From assembly GCF_009697225.1 (NCBI RefSeq), contig NZ_WIND01000009.1, positions 1 to 64,000 of the forward strand: 64,000 nucleotides of DNA. Direction: 5' to 3'. Position 1 is the first letter of the stretch. Every line of letters begins with the position of its first letter. Both the position numbers and the translations under genes were made by a program. The notes beneath the pieces were generated by a model, which was not told where the DNA came from, searched no databases, and was given only the letters and a program-made list of their open reading frames with translations. Positions 63,360 to 64,000 of this stretch are shown here, in pieces. The stretch comes from Halovulum marinum. Lineage in GTDB: Bacteria; Pseudomonadota; Alphaproteobacteria; Rhodobacterales; Rhodobacteraceae.

Positions 63360-63886
63360 GGTAACGCCGTCTGCTATGCGGGACTTTGCTGCTGTTCAAC
63401 ATGACGGAGGCAATGACCGCTTCCAACCCAAAGCGCTCAATGGTTCATGCCGCAGGACCAGCCACTGAAAGCTCTTCGCGGTTGATCGAGCAATCAATCT
63501 GCGAGAGCTTCGGAAATTCTCAATCCGCCTCTCACACATTGTGCCGATCAATTAGAGAAGAGCGATGACTCCCGGTTGTGCAATGGCAACCAATTGCCGC
63601 ATGAAAATGGCCTGCGGAACGACGAGAGCTTCTGCTCCCGGGGTTCCACAGGCACCCACCCCATACCCCTTGGATAGGAGGAAGCGCGCGACCTGTCAGG
63701 AACGCGCCTTGCCCCTTCCGTTCGGACCTTCGAAATCGCGGCGGCGCAGGGGCGAAATGGCCCGCTGCGCGGCTTTGCCTTTCGGCGGCGACCCCTGACA
63801 CGTTCAACCCTCCGGGTTGACGCCACATGCAGCCATTTTGGCGGTCATTGGGTGTTCGAGGAAGTTACTGGCACGTCTCGGAAAAC
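63360..63886. other. Lower-G+C stretch without a recognisable gene
   Basis: About 530 bp with visibly lower G+C than the neighbouring genes. Open frames on both strands are short (up to about 98 codons), lack ribosome sites and resemble nothing known to me. It has the look of decayed mobile or intergenic repeat DNA. Confidence 0.4.
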
Positions 63887-64000
63887 TCAAGCTTGTTCAG
63901 CTTCGGACACTTCGTCGGACAGGGTTTCGAGACCATCGACAACATAGCCATGTTTCATCAAGGCGAGCGTCGTCAGGAGTCCGAGGCGCTCCAATCCCAA
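63887..64000 (-). CDS. 3' end of an unrecognised gene running off the right edge
   Basis: The last 37 codons of a frame, LGLERLGLLTTLALMKHGYV continuing to a TGA at 63889-63887 after SDEVSEAEQA. The frame is open to the window end. Third-position G+C is lower than in neighbours, as in the adjoining stretch, so it may be foreign, for example part of a mobile element. Too short to assign. Confidence 0.35.
   Translation of the reverse strand: MGLERLGLLTTLALMKHGYVVDGLETLSDEVSEAEQA

Overview
The window is about 64 kb of very G+C-rich DNA (roughly 70% by eye). It is packed with short-spaced, often overlapping operons and looks like a chromosomal segment of an alphaproteobacterium, most likely Rhodobacterales (Roseobacter/Paracoccus-type). 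Supporting this: a membrane urate hydroxylase PuuD with a C-terminal cytochrome, a PuuE-UraD fusion, glcDEF, TRAP transporters, many ATGA-coupled genes, and GTG/TTG starts. Most genes are confidently recognisable housekeeping, transport or catabolic genes. No CRISPR array, integrase, rRNA or complete insertion sequence was seen.

Layout. 0-12 kb: msrPQ (periplasmic methionine sulfoxide repair), a fasciclin lipoprotein, clpB, an Ala/Pro/Glu-rich membrane protein, pyrF, then a disturbed zone. In that zone a ParB-like gene is frameshifted and abuts an AT-rich island (about 7.55-8.45 kb) carrying one orphan membrane-anchored protein. After it come a 45-residue membrane peptide, a probably leaderless dinB, a candidate small RNA, an N-formylglutamate amidohydrolase-like gene, tRNA-Val(GAC), rpmJ and a DUF1059 gene. 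12-25 kb: an MFS transporter, then a long minus-strand block holding an ABC importer of the branched-chain amino acid (HAAT) type. The block is framed by two acyl/aryl-CoA ligases and includes two unknown envelope proteins, a degenerate HhH-GPD protein and a caspase-like/peptidoglycan-binding protein. 25-29 kb: an ECF sigma factor translationally coupled to a transmembrane VWA protein, an Hsp20 and a secreted trypsin-like protease.

29-40 kb: glycolate oxidase glcDEF, a DUF599 protein, a dehydrogenase/TIM-barrel pair, and a divergent purine-degradation locus (uraH-puuD against puuE/uraD-allE-allA). That locus takes urate to glyoxylate and urea except for the allantoate amidohydrolase step, which is not in the window. 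The glyoxylate produced links naturally to glcDEF nearby. 40-46 kb: three co-oriented genes (TPR-sulfotransferase, TPR-glycosyltransferase, sulfotransferase) that look like a surface-glycan or glycoconjugate unit. 46-55 kb: modABC, a BASS-like permease, a TRAP transporter, a FAD amine dehydrogenase and a ThDP enzyme that together suggest uptake, oxidative deamination and decarboxylation of an amino acid-like substrate. 55-64 kb: a marR-adaptor-RND efflux operon, larA-like and gabD genes, and a lower-G+C right edge with the 3' end of an unrecognised gene.

The observations most worth following are the AT-rich island with its orphan gene, the sulfotransferase/glycosyltransferase trio, the sigma-VWA pair, the candidate anti-Shine-Dalgarno small RNA, and several sharp palindromes at promoters.
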